The translations under genes were made by a program, and so were the position numbers. This document shows positions 1 to 7,868 of a stretch of 64,000 bases of DNA, piece after piece. The DNA lies in assembly GCF_021023135.1 (NCBI RefSeq), contig NZ_PGFV01000011.1, positions 1-64,000 of the forward strand, written 5' to 3'. Every line of letters starts with the position of its first letter. Within the stretch, counting starts at the first letter, position 1. Below the pieces are notes generated by a model. The model ran no database searches and was not told the DNA's origin. It saw nothing but the letters and a program-made list of their open reading frames with translations. This stretch comes from Brevibacterium sp. CCUG 69071. Lineage in GTDB: Bacteria; Actinomycetota; Actinomycetes; Actinomycetales; Brevibacteriaceae.

Positions 1-381
1 AGGGTCGGCACCAAATGTTTGATCATGTGGTTGTCTTACCAGAAAATAATTATCTGGCATCACTAATTGTTCAAACAAACACGCTATTGGATTCTCAAAC
101 CACAAACACACACCCATCACCGAACCACACAAACACGCGGCACGTTCACTGGGGGTATCAGCTTCTTGTTGCCCTGCTGGGAAACCAACCAAACATCTGA
201 GTGTTTGTCCTGGTCACACCCTGTGTACAACGTTTCGTTTCGAACCGTTATCGCCGGGGCAACGAGATATAACTCTAGACCAGTTCGGGATGTGCGTGCA
301 ACTCGAAACCGGATTCTTGCTTGTGACAACGGTCACCTGCGCGCTGTCAGATCTGTCATGGACGACTCCTAGACTGGCCCG
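1..381. other. Leading intergenic region upstream of the formate/nitrite transporter
   Basis: No convincing gene is seen. The first 200 bases are AT-rich and hold a small stem (CCAGA at 39-43 with TCTGG at 53-57 around an AT-rich loop) and a second stem (CAAACA at 190-195 with TGTTTG at 202-207). Either could be the terminator of a gene lying left of the window. The last 60 bases carry the likely control region of the next gene. Confidence 0.5.
322..337. promoter_or_regulatory. CRP/FNR/GlxR-like operator candidate
   Basis: TGTGA at 322-326 and TCACC at 333-337 are separated by six bases, so nine of the ten core positions of the CRP-family consensus TGTGA-N6-TCACA match. The site lies about 45 bases upstream of the transporter start, a usual place for control by a CRP-family protein. 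That such a regulator acts here is inference. Confidence 0.4.
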
Positions 382-382
382 A
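370..382 (+). promoter_or_regulatory. Possible -10 box of a leaderless transcript
   Basis: TAGACT at 370-375 resembles an actinobacterial -10 hexamer. A start point about seven bases downstream would fall on the ATG at 382. No Shine-Dalgarno sequence precedes that ATG, which fits leaderless translation, common in actinobacteria. No clear -35 element is visible. Confidence 0.35.
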
Positions 383-1224
383 TGACTCAGAGACAGCAAC
401 GCAGACGACTCGGCGGCAACGACTTCGATATGGAAGATGCCCTCGTCGATGAGGCCGCCACCACCGTGACCGAGGGAGCCAAACGACTCAACCGCAAGTG
501 GCCGGAACTCGTCATCACCGGCTTGTTCGGTGGCGTTGACATCGGGCTGGGCATTCTTGCGATGATTCTCGTCAAACAGGCCACGGATTCCGACATCCTC
601 GCCGGCATGGCATTCGGCATCGGACTTCTCGCGCTCAAGCTCGCGCATTCGGAGCTCTTCACCGAAGAGTTCCTCCTGCCGATCAACGCTGTCATCGCCG
701 GGCAGGCCAGTTGGTTTCAGGTGGTCCGTCTGTGGCTGGTCACCTTGGTCACCAACCTCTTGGGCGGCCTGGCCTTCGCCTGGCTGATCGTGCTCGGCCT
801 TCCCGACTACCATTCGACTCTGGCCGATATGGCGATCGGCTACACCGACCAGTCCTCACCGATCGTCATGATCGCCCTCGCGCTGCTGGCCGGGGCCACC
901 ATCACACTGGCGACCCGGATGCAGCAGGGAACCACGAACGACGTCGTCAAGGCTATCGTGTGCATAAGCACCGGCCTGCTGGTCATCGGGGTCGGGATGC
1001 TTCACGGTGCGATCAACGCGATCGTCATCTTCGCTGCCATGCTGGCGGGTGCCGACATTTCGATTCCCGAATTTCTGCAGTGGTTCTGGATCGTCATCGT
1101 CTTCAACATCCTCGGCGGCCTCATCGTCATCACCTTGCCCCGGGTGATTCGTACGCACCGCGTACTGACTGCAGTGAGGCGAGGAGAGATCTCACTCGAA
1201 GAGCTCCAAGAGCAGATCGCGTAG
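382..1224 (+). CDS. Formate/nitrite transporter family protein
   Basis: This 280-residue integral membrane protein belongs by pattern to the FNT (FocA/NirC) family of pentameric channels for formate, nitrite or similar small anions. It has a charged cytoplasmic N-terminus of about 45 residues, six hydrophobic segments (for example a Gly-rich first helix near 45-65 and a strongly hydrophobic helix near 195-220), and a short charged C-terminus. Its length is normal for the family. The substrate cannot be told from sequence; no formate or nitrite enzyme lies nearby. No Shine-Dalgarno sequence is present, so it may be translated from a leaderless mRNA. Confidence 0.85.
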   Translation: MTQRQQRRRLGGNDFDMEDALVDEAATTVTEGAKRLNRKWPELVITGLFGGVDIGLGILAMILVKQATDSDILAGMAFGIGLLALKLAHSELFTEEFLLPINAVIAGQASWFQVVRLWLVTLVTNLLGGLAFAWLIVLGLPDYHSTLADMAIGYTDQSSPIVMIALALLAGATITLATRMQQGTTNDVVKAIVCISTGLLVIGVGMLHGAINAIVIFAAMLAGADISIPEFLQWFWIVIVFNILGGLIVITLPRVIRTHRVLTAVRRGEISLEELQEQIA

Positions 1225-1266
1225 AACCCAGCATCATCTCCCAGCCCCGACTGCGCCTCGGACCCT

Positions 1267-1294
1267 GCGGTAGCCGGGCGTCAGCCGGTTGCTG
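1267..1294 (-). repeat. Short yccF-like fragment (copy 1 of a 28-bp repeat)
   Basis: These 28 bases match 5829-5856 inside the 3' part of yccF at 26 of 28 positions and in the same orientation. Read on the minus strand they encode SNRLTPGYR, against SNQLMPGYR in YccF. The flanking sequence does not continue the match. The fragment lies between the transporter and the MFS gene, so the two copies bracket the 1.4-5.7 kb catabolic block. Confidence 0.55.
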
Positions 1295-1399
1295 AGCGTC
1301 AGACTCGGACTCGCTATGCGGCCAGGGGCGAACACGCCATTGGCGCAATGCAAACCATTAACCGACCAGAGTTGAAGAGCGGCGCCGCTTAGCCCACCA

Positions 1400-2719
1400 C
1401 TAGTTCTCGGGTGAGAAAGTTGCTTTAGGGCCCGCAGTCTCCCTGACGAAGCGGATGAGTGTAACGAAGGTGACGGCCGCGGCCAGCATGAGATAGAAGC
1501 TCGGGGCCTGCTTGTAACCGGTGGTCACTGTCAACCAAGCGGCAATATACGGCGCCGTTCCCCCGAGGAGGCTGACGGCAACGTTGTAGGGAATCGCCAT
1601 CGCTCCAGTACGGATTCGAGCGGGGAACATCTCCGCCATGATTGCGTTGATCGCACCATCATAGGCGGCCACCGGCAAAGCGAGGAGCACCATCGCTGCG
1701 ATCGCCAATGGCGCATTCTCCAGTGTCATCAGCGTGATTGCCGGCCAAGCCAAAACGAAGAGTCCGACTGCTCCAGCCCCGAGCACTGGCTTTCGACCGA
1801 TCTTGTCGGAGATGATGCCGGAGAGCGGAATAAGCACCATCACGACAGCCATGGCGATCGTCGAAGCAAGGAAAGACTCCGTCATAGTGAACCCAAGGGT
1901 GTCTTCCATATAGGAGACCATGAACGTCTGAAGGGTCCAATGTGCTACTCCCTTGAGCACCACGAGTCCTGCCAGCACCAGCATCGCTACACGCGCCTTC
2001 TGGAAGGTCTCACGGAGCGGGGACACCGAGAGTTCCTCATCTGACTGCATCTGGCGGAACACCGGGCTGTCATCCAGCTGGGACCGAAGATAGAGCGCAA
2101 TCAAGCCCAGCGGAAGCGCAACTAAGAATGGGATTCGCCAAGCCCATTCACTGACTGCTTCATCGCCGAGGCCCAATGTCAGACCCAGCGCGAGACCCGC
2201 AGAAGCGACGAATGCCACAAACCCCGTGGCAGCGCTGAGACTTGTATAGAAGCCACGCTTATCACGCGGCGCATACTCATAGAGGAGACCGACCGCACTC
2301 GACGTCTCACCACCCGCACCAAATCCCTGCAACAGTCGAATGGCAATGAGCAGAAGAGGTGCAAGCACACCGATTGTCTCGTAGCTCGGGAGGATGCCGA
2401 TCGCAGCCGTTGACAGTGAGGTTAGCGCAACCGTGATGACCAGTACACGGTTGCGTCCGATCCGGTCCGCCATGGGGCCGAAAACAAGACCACCGACGGG
2501 TCGAATGACGAAGCCGACGGCAAAGACCGCGAAGGTCGATAGCAGTGCAGACACTGGGTCTGTTGAATCGAAGAGGTGTTTCGACAGACTCGCCGACATC
2601 GTGCCGTATACGCCGATATCGAACCACTCGACAAAGTTTCCAACCGTGGCCGCCATAACCACGCGGCGGGCCGGTGTCTGCTCGGATCTATTTGATGTAA
2701 CGGTGTTCTGCATTCTCAT
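1400..2719 (-). CDS. MFS permease, metabolite:H+ symporter type
   Basis: A 439-residue major facilitator of the metabolite:H+ symporter (MHS) branch, which moves carboxylates such as shikimate, 2-oxoglutarate or proline with protons. It shows twelve hydrophobic segments. The family-like opening GNFVEWFDIGVYG lies near residue 30 and GPMADRIGRN, in the loop after helix 2, near residue 95. An upstream extension is open, but ATG at 2719 is preceded by GGAG and fits the family N-terminus; ATG at 2713 is an alternative. It is downstream of the IclR regulator on the same strand and probably imports the substrate of the divergent dehydratase and lyase. The ligand is unknown. Confidence 0.85.
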   Translation of the reverse strand: MRMQNTVTSNRSEQTPARRVVMAATVGNFVEWFDIGVYGTMSASLSKHLFDSTDPVSALLSTFAVFAVGFVIRPVGGLVFGPMADRIGRNRVLVITVALTSLSTAAIGILPSYETIGVLAPLLLIAIRLLQGFGAGGETSSAVGLLYEYAPRDKRGFYTSLSAATGFVAFVASAGLALGLTLGLGDEAVSEWAWRIPFLVALPLGLIALYLRSQLDDSPVFRQMQSDEELSVSPLRETFQKARVAMLVLAGLVVLKGVAHWTLQTFMVSYMEDTLGFTMTESFLASTIAMAVVMVLIPLSGIISDKIGRKPVLGAGAVGLFVLAWPAITLMTLENAPLAIAAMVLLALPVAAYDGAINAIMAEMFPARIRTGAMAIPYNVAVSLLGGTAPYIAAWLTVTTGYKQAPSFYLMLAAAVTFVTLIRFVRETAGPKATFSPEN

Positions 2720-2753
2720 TTCACTCCATTGTGATGGGGGGGACTTGCGGTGT

Positions 2754-3545
2754 TCAGCGATGTTGCGGCTGCGGACTGAGATAACCCGAGGCAACGCTGA
2801 TCGTGTCTGCAGCTTCAATGATGATTCGCGCCAGTTCAGCCTCCCTCTCAGTGAGGTTGATTGCCGACAAGGCTCCCGAAAGGGAGATGGCTGCCACGAC
2901 TTGTCCGGTGAAGTCCCGAATCGGCGCTGCAATGCACGCCCTGCCGAGCGCAAGTTCATTGATCTCGGTACAGTAGCCCCGTTCGGAAGACCGCTGAAGC
3001 TCGACCTCGAGATCGGAGTGGCTGACGATCGTATTGGTCGTGTAGGCAGGTAGATCTTCAGATCCAAGAAGTGCCTCACGCTCGCTGGCGGAGAGATCAA
3101 GCATCAGCGCCTTGCCCATACCTGTCGCGTGCAAAGGATTTGTCTGACCGAGGAGGGTGTATGACTTCGGGGCCATTGGCCCTTCGACATTCTGCAAATA
3201 GCGAAGAACGGTTCCCTGACGCACGGCAACGTTCGCGCCCAAGCCGAGTTCCCACGCCAGCCGCTGAGTCACCGCTCGCGAATTGCGATAGATCGGCTCA
3301 TTGTTCAACGCCACCCCGCCCAACGAGATGATCTGCTGACCAAGTTCGTAACGCTGAGATTTGGAATCCTTACGGAGGAACCCCGATTCCTCCAGGGTAG
3401 CCAGCAAACGCGAGGCGGTCGACACTCCGAGGCCGAGGCCTGAGGCGACGTCCGAGACACGCAGTGACGGGCTATTGCTGGTGAACAAGGTGAGGACCGA
3501 GAGCGCTCTATCGACGCTCTGGTTAGTTGATCGTTCGGCATTCAT
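2754..3545 (-). CDS. IclR-family transcriptional regulator
   Basis: 263 residues, the usual IclR length. An N-terminal winged helix (about 8-65, with SVDRALSVL, then the recognition helix STASRLLATLEESGFL) precedes an effector-binding domain (about 80-255) with conserved family segments such as NPLHATGMGKALM and AAPIRDFTGQVVAAISLSG. It is transcribed with the MFS gene and divergently from the dehydratase/lyase pair. It therefore probably controls this catabolic divergon, most likely through the dyad at 3566-3580. The inducer is unknown. Confidence 0.9.
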   Translation of the reverse strand: MNAERSTNQSVDRALSVLTLFTSNSPSLRVSDVASGLGLGVSTASRLLATLEESGFLRKDSKSQRYELGQQIISLGGVALNNEPIYRNSRAVTQRLAWELGLGANVAVRQGTVLRYLQNVEGPMAPKSYTLLGQTNPLHATGMGKALMLDLSASEREALLGSEDLPAYTTNTIVSHSDLEVELQRSSERGYCTEINELALGRACIAAPIRDFTGQVVAAISLSGALSAINLTEREAELARIIIEAADTISVASGYLSPQPQHR

Positions 3546-3565
3546 ATAGCCATTATGGAATCTAT

Positions 3566-3580
3566 TTGCATATTATGCAA
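3566..3580. promoter_or_regulatory. Perfect 15-bp dyad, likely IclR operator
   Basis: TTGCATA-T-TATGCAA is a perfect inverted repeat in the 80-base gap between the divergent IclR and dehydratase genes. Position and symmetry suit autoregulation and control of both promoters. Assignment to this regulator is inferred from position. Confidence 0.6.
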
Positions 3581-3625
3581 GTGCACTGCAGTATTGAAGC
3601 ATGACTTCCACAGAAAGCATCGATA

Positions 3626-4792
3626 ATGCGTATTGAGCACATCGAGACCTACGTCCTCAAGCTTCCTTCACCGCGGGCTTATCTTGGCGTCCACGATGAC
3701 GGATGGGATCCTCGTGGCTCGGCGGAGTACACGGTGAGACCCCCTTGGCGTAGCCTCTATTCCGGAAAATTTGAAACCACGCTGGTCTCGGTTCACACCG
3801 ACGATGGCATCGTTGGTTGGGGCGAGGCATTAGCCCCTGTAGCGCCAGAAGTGCCAGCCGCCATCATCGACAGGCTTCTCGCGCCGCAGCTCATCGGCCA
3901 AGATCCCACTGCCGTGAGACCGCTATGGGAAAAGTTGCGTGGTCTGATGCGTGAACGTGGACACCTCGTCGGGCATCAAGCGGATGCACTGGCTGCGCTC
4001 GATACTGCTCTGTGGGATACTGCGGGCCAGGCGCTCGGAAGCTCAGTCAGCGATTTGCTCGGGGGCCGACACCGCGACACCGTCCCTGCCTATATCTCAG
4101 GGCTACCGGTCCCCACCGATCACGAGCGGGCGCAGCTGGCAGAGCAGTGGGTCGATCGCGGTGCCACACGAATCAAGCTTGCTCTGGGTAAGGGCGTGGA
4201 TGCGGACCTTGCCACTTTCGACGCTGTAGCCGAGGCCGCTCCAACGGTCGGATTGGCAATCGATGCGCACTGGGCTTATTCGCTCCCAGATGCCCTTCGA
4301 CTAGGTGCAGAACTAGATGCCCGCGGCGCGCTATTTCTGGAGGCGCCGCTCGCGCCGGAAGATATAGATGGTCACGCCGAATTGGTTCGTCGAGTAAGAA
4401 CCCCGATCGCAGTCGGCGAAGCCATGCGCAATCGATACGAGTTCTCCGAATGGGCAGTGCGACGTTCGCTGGGCCTTGCACAGCCAGACGTCGCACGAAC
4501 CGGAATCACGGAAGCCATCGACATCGCGACCGTTTTAAGCGCTCACCATATTCCGACAGCGTGCCACCATTCGGTTGGACTCGGAGTCGCGTTGGCTGCC
4601 GGAATCCATGTCAGCGCCGCACTGCCTCACAGCCCGTTCTTTGAGTACCAGCCAGACACCGTCGGCGTCGCGCAGTCTCTCTTACGCACACCCATGGCAA
4701 TCGGACCCGCCGGCTTTCAAGTGCCGACAGGCCCCGGTCTGGGAATCGACATCGATATTGACACTGTTCGCCATCTTGCTCAGGAGGCATAA
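3626..4792 (+). CDS. Mandelate racemase/muconate lactonizing enzyme family dehydratase
   Basis: 388 residues, enolase superfamily. Acid-sugar dehydratases of this fold remove water from aldonates or aldarates using Mg2+. An N-terminal capping domain (about 1-130) is followed by a TIM barrel. Metal ligands are visible as D213 (IDAHW), E239 (LEAPL) and E265 (GEAMR). The barrel base appears as K184 (RIKLALG), and H314/H315 (CHHSVG) sit on the seventh strand. A Gly-rich end (PTGPGLGIDID) matches the family. It is two bases from the DapA-family gene, so it probably makes a 2-keto-3-deoxy acid for that enzyme. The exact sugar acid is unknown. Confidence 0.85.
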   Translation: MRIEHIETYVLKLPSPRAYLGVHDDGWDPRGSAEYTVRPPWRSLYSGKFETTLVSVHTDDGIVGWGEALAPVAPEVPAAIIDRLLAPQLIGQDPTAVRPLWEKLRGLMRERGHLVGHQADALAALDTALWDTAGQALGSSVSDLLGGRHRDTVPAYISGLPVPTDHERAQLAEQWVDRGATRIKLALGKGVDADLATFDAVAEAAPTVGLAIDAHWAYSLPDALRLGAELDARGALFLEAPLAPEDIDGHAELVRRVRTPIAVGEAMRNRYEFSEWAVRRSLGLAQPDVARTGITEAIDIATVLSAHHIPTACHHSVGLGVALAAGIHVSAALPHSPFFEYQPDTVGVAQSLLRTPMAIGPAGFQVPTGPGLGIDIDIDTVRHLAQEA

Positions 4793-4794
4793 AC

Positions 4795-5679
4795 ATGAAG
4801 CTTCACGGTCTGCTTCCAATTCTCGCCACCCCCTTCTCTCCCAACGAAGAGGTGGATCTGGATTCGCTTCGTCGCCTTATCGACTTCCAAGTCACATCGG
4901 GAGCTGATGGGTTCGCCGTTTTCGGAATGGCCAGCGAGGGCTTCGCACTGACGACCCAAGAGCGCGAGAGCATTCTCCGCACCGCTCGCAAGGAGGTCGG
5001 CGATGGCTTCACCATCATCGCTGGCATCAACGCGACAAGCACGACAACCGCCATCGAAGCTGGGCTCCAAGCACGCGAATGGGGAGCGGACGCGCTTATG
5101 GTGCTCCCCCCATATCTCGCAAAGCCCGCCGAGGATCAGCTTGTCGAGTTCTTCGTCGACGTCGCGCAGAACACTGAGACCCCGATCATGGTGCAGGACG
5201 CGCCGGGACCATCTTCGGTGACGATTCCAGCCGATCGAATCGCAGAGATGTCCGAATGCTCAGGGATATCCGCGGTCAAGGTTGAGGCCCCGCCGACAGC
5301 AGAGAAGGTCAAGGTTGTCGTCTCCAAAGTCGCTCAGGGCTTCCCTGTGCTCGGTGGGCTCAACGCAAGAGAGCTCATCTCAGAGTTCCGAAACGGTGCC
5401 TGCGGGACAATGCCAGCCTGCGAAATCACTGACCTGTTCAGACCAATCGTATCGGCGTTGCTCGGCGCTGATACCACCGTCGATGTGAACGAAGAGGTCC
5501 GCCGCATTCAACCCCTCCTTGACATCGGAGTCACACCAGGCGACGCGTGGGCGATTCACAAGCAGGTCCTCGTGAGGAGAGGTCTCATCGATCACGACAC
5601 TGTTCGATTCCCTGCACGTAAGCCTTCCGCCTCGACACTCGTTCGGCTCGATTCGGCATTGTCCGGGCTTGGCTGGTAA
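4795..5679 (+). CDS. DapA-family (dihydrodipicolinate synthase/N-acetylneuraminate lyase) aldolase or dehydratase
   Basis: 294 residues, one TIM barrel of the Schiff-base class. The lysine is K162 (SAVKVEA), and the substrate-carboxylate loop is seen as GMASEG near 43-48. True dihydrodipicolinate synthases carry a tyrosine in a YNxP motif; here the segment reads MVQDAPGP (132-139), so lysine synthesis is unlikely and a sugar-acid aldolase or dehydratase fits better. The AGGAGG ribosome site at 4782-4787 lies in the end of the upstream gene, consistent with translational coupling. With the permease and dehydratase it forms an acid-sugar catabolic set. Confidence 0.8.
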   Translation: MKLHGLLPILATPFSPNEEVDLDSLRRLIDFQVTSGADGFAVFGMASEGFALTTQERESILRTARKEVGDGFTIIAGINATSTTTAIEAGLQAREWGADALMVLPPYLAKPAEDQLVEFFVDVAQNTETPIMVQDAPGPSSVTIPADRIAEMSECSGISAVKVEAPPTAEKVKVVVSKVAQGFPVLGGLNARELISEFRNGACGTMPACEITDLFRPIVSALLGADTTVDVNEEVRRIQPLLDIGVTPGDAWAIHKQVLVRRGLIDHDTVRFPARKPSASTLVRLDSALSGLGW

Positions 5680-5731
5680 GAATCGCCTTGGGCCGGCAGA
5701 CGGATCAATCACAAGTGCGTCGATCAATGCC

Positions 5732-5824
5732 CTAGTCGAATTCGACGACCAGATTCTCGCTGACCAGGAACCGCGCTCCCATTGTCTCACCCAGCACCAT
5801 CGTGCCGACCAAACGTTTGCCCGG
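5732..5824 (-). pseudogene. Possible C-terminal coding remnant next to yccF
   Basis: One minus-strand frame reads PGKRLVGTMVLGETMGARF and on to LVSENLVVEFD before a TAG stop. It looks protein-like and is offset by one base from the yccF frame. It may be the former end of yccF after a frameshift, or the tail of another protein left at a junction. I do not recognise the family. Confidence 0.25.
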
Positions 5825-6221
5825 CCCCGCGGTAGCCGGGCATCAGCTGGTTGCTGTCGACGATCGTCTTGCCCAGCGGCATGAGGGAGACGGGGATCAG
5901 TTTGATGTTCGCCCAGCCCAAGGGGATTCCGATGATGGAGACGAAGAGCGGGATCGAGGTGACCACGTGTCCGATGGCCAGCCAGATGCCGGCGACGATC
6001 ACCCAGATGATGTTGCCCAGGGTCGTGGCGACTCCTGCGGGCCTGGCCTCGATGACCTCCCGGCCGAAGGGCCAGAGTGCATAGTTGCCGATCCGGAAGG
6101 AGGCGATGCCCCACGGAATGGTGACGATGAGGATGCAGCAGATGATGCCGGCCAGGTAGTAGCCGAGCGCGAGCCACAGGCCGCTGAAGATGAACCAGAT
6201 GATGTTGAGCAGTGTTCGCAT
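5787..6221 (-). CDS. yccF: YccF-domain inner membrane protein
   Basis: 144 residues with four hydrophobic segments arranged as two similar halves (NIIWFIFSGLWLALGY near 6-21 and NIIWVIVAGIWLAIGH near 69-84), the hallmark of the YccF domain. GNYALWPFG is also typical. Function is not established for the family. ATG at 6221 follows GAGGAG. The last 15 or so residues after PGYRG look atypical and may result from a frameshift (see 5732-5824). Codons for SNQLMPGYR contain the 28-bp repeat that recurs at 1267. Confidence 0.8.
   Translation of the reverse strand: MRTLLNIIWFIFSGLWLALGYYLAGIICCILIVTIPWGIASFRIGNYALWPFGREVIEARPAGVATTLGNIIWVIVAGIWLAIGHVVTSIPLFVSIIGIPLGWANIKLIPVSLMPLGKTIVDSNQLMPGYRGAGQTFGRHDGAG
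5829..5856 (-). repeat. Copy 2 of the 28-bp repeat, inside yccF
   Basis: Matches 1267-1294 at 26 of 28 bases in the same orientation. Here it is part of the coding sequence near the 3' end of yccF, which makes this the likely parent copy. Confidence 0.55.
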
Positions 6222-6328
6222 AGTCTCCTCGTTTCGACAGGTCTCTGGATTCAGTCTGTGCCATCACGCTCGCCCGCGCCATGAAGATAGCCGGATACTT
6301 CTCGATGGCCATCCACCAGATACAAGCG

Positions 6329-6359
6329 AAACCCTTGTCATCCGCGATGACAAGGGTTT
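6329..6359. terminator. Perfect 14-bp hairpin terminator downstream of tyrS
   Basis: AAACCCTTGTCATC (6329-6342) and its exact complement (6346-6359) enclose a three-base loop. The A/T-rich outer ends give a U-rich run on either strand, so it can act in both directions. It sits between tyrS and yccF. Confidence 0.85.
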
Positions 6360-6394
6360 TGCTTGTAGGGCCGAGCCGCTGCTCGGGACCAGAC

Positions 6395-7681
6395 TCAGCC
6401 GACGATGTCGACGGCTCCCAGGGTCTTCTTACCCCGGCGCAGGAGGATCACTCCCCCGGCTTCGGTGGGGAGCACCTCGGCGGGGGTGATGGTCTGATCC
6501 TCAGCACCGACCTTGACGTTATTGACGTACGCTCCGCCGTCCTTGATGGCACGGCGGGCCTCGCCCTTGGACTTGACGATGCCCGAGGTCACGAAGGCAT
6601 CGGCCACGGGCAGGCCTTCGGAGAGCTGGGCGGCGCTGATCTCTCCACGCGGCAGCTCCGAGGTCGCCGCACCCAAGGTGGAGGCGTCGAGCGCTGCCAG
6701 CTCTCCCCCGCCGAACAGCGCGGAGGCCGCGGCAATGGCCTGCTCGTAGGCATTGCGGCCGTGGACGAGGGTGGTGACATCCTCGGCGAGGGCCTTCTGG
6801 GCGATGCGGGTGTGCGGGGCCGCGGTGAACTCGGCCTCGATCGCGTCGATCTCCTCGAGCGAGCGCAGCGAGAAGACCTTGAGGTACTTGACCACGTCAC
6901 GGTCATCGGCGTTGAGCCAAAACTGGCTGAAGGCGTACGGGCTGGTCATCGACGAGTCGAGCCAGACCGTGCCGGACTCGGTCTTGCCGAACTTCGTGCC
7001 GTCGGCCTTCGTGATCAGCGGTGTGGCCAGGGCATGGACGCTGTGCTGCTCGACGCGGCGGATGAGATCGACGCCCGAGGTGAGGTTGCCCCACTGGTCG
7101 GAGCCGCCGGTCTGCAGGGAGCAGCCGTAGCGGCGATGCAGCTCGAGGTAGTCGTTGCCCTGGAGCACCTGGTAGGAGAACTCGGTGAAGGAGATTCCGG
7201 CCTCGCTGTTCAGGCGGGCGGACACGGACTCCTTGGCGAGCATCCGGTTGACCGGGAAGTGCTTGCCGACGTCGCGGAGGAAATCGATGGCCGACATCTG
7301 GGACGTCCAGTCGAGGTTGTTGACGATCTGCGCGGCGTGGGGGCCGTCGAAGTCGAGGAACTTCTCGACCTGGATGCGGATCTTGTTCACCCATTCCTCG
7401 ACGACCTCGCGGGGGTTGAGCGTCCGCTCCCCCGACATCCGCGGGTCACCGATGAGACCGGTCGCGCCGCCGACAAGGGCCAGCGGGTTGTGCCCGGCCT
7501 GCTGGAGTCGGGCGGCGGTGAGCAGCTGGACGAGGTTGCCCATGTGCAGGCTCGGCGCGGTGGGATCGAAACCGACGTAATAGGTCAGCGACTCCTCGGC
7601 CAGGGCTTTCTGCAGGGCAGCCTCGTCGGTCGAAACCGCTACGAGGCCGCGGGCCTTGAGTTCACTGAAGATGTCGGTCAC
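6395..7681 (-). CDS. tyrS: Tyrosyl-tRNA synthetase
   Basis: 428 residues, full length for a bacterial TyrRS. It charges tRNA-Tyr with tyrosine in the cytosol. The Rossmann catalytic domain carries the HIGH-type motif as HMGN (near 46-49) and the KMSKS-type motif as KFGKTE (near 225). The C-terminal S4-like RNA-binding domain is seen near 360-428 (GEARRAIKDGGAYVNNVKV). The start is GTG at 7681, preceded by AAAGGA. In other actinobacteria argH and tyrS lie close together; here about 3.4 kb of accessory genes separate them. Confidence 0.97.
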   Translation of the reverse strand: MTDIFSELKARGLVAVSTDEAALQKALAEESLTYYVGFDPTAPSLHMGNLVQLLTAARLQQAGHNPLALVGGATGLIGDPRMSGERTLNPREVVEEWVNKIRIQVEKFLDFDGPHAAQIVNNLDWTSQMSAIDFLRDVGKHFPVNRMLAKESVSARLNSEAGISFTEFSYQVLQGNDYLELHRRYGCSLQTGGSDQWGNLTSGVDLIRRVEQHSVHALATPLITKADGTKFGKTESGTVWLDSSMTSPYAFSQFWLNADDRDVVKYLKVFSLRSLEEIDAIEAEFTAAPHTRIAQKALAEDVTTLVHGRNAYEQAIAAASALFGGGELAALDASTLGAATSELPRGEISAAQLSEGLPVADAFVTSGIVKSKGEARRAIKDGGAYVNNVKVGAEDQTITPAEVLPTEAGGVILLRRGKKTLGAVDIVG

Positions 7682-7810
7682 TTCGGTCCTTTCGAATCTG
7701 TGTGGTGCCGGTGCGGCACCGACGGGGTCAATTCTACGGGGTGCGAGGAAGCGGTAGGCCCATGACCCGGAACATCTGAAAATATCCGGGATCCACTACG
7801 CGCAACAAGT

Positions 7811-7835
7811 GCAACACTGGATTAGCAAGTGTTGC
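7811..7835. promoter_or_regulatory. Inverted repeat upstream of the RES toxin-antitoxin pair
   Basis: GCAACACT (7811-7818) and AGTGTTGC (7828-7835) form a perfect 8-bp dyad with a nine-base spacer. TACAAT at 7842-7847 could be a -10 box. A dyad of this kind just ahead of a toxin-antitoxin operon is usually the operator for autoregulation. Confidence 0.55.
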
Positions 7836-7868
7836 AGGCGTTACAATTGGAATGCCAAGGAGGTTGCC

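Noticed and set aside
15..200. A 61-codon frame at the left edge of the window
   Set aside because: No ribosome site, low-complexity Asn/Thr/His composition, and it lies in an AT-rich intergenic region.
5380..6312. A 310-codon minus-strand open frame over the end of the lyase gene and yccF
   Set aside because: It overlaps the better supported yccF and lyase frames, has biased Arg/Pro/His-rich composition and no family character.
6281..7765. A 494-codon plus-strand open frame opposite tyrS
   Set aside because: Gly/Glu/Asp-rich mirror of the tyrS coding strand, a common artefact in high-GC genes.
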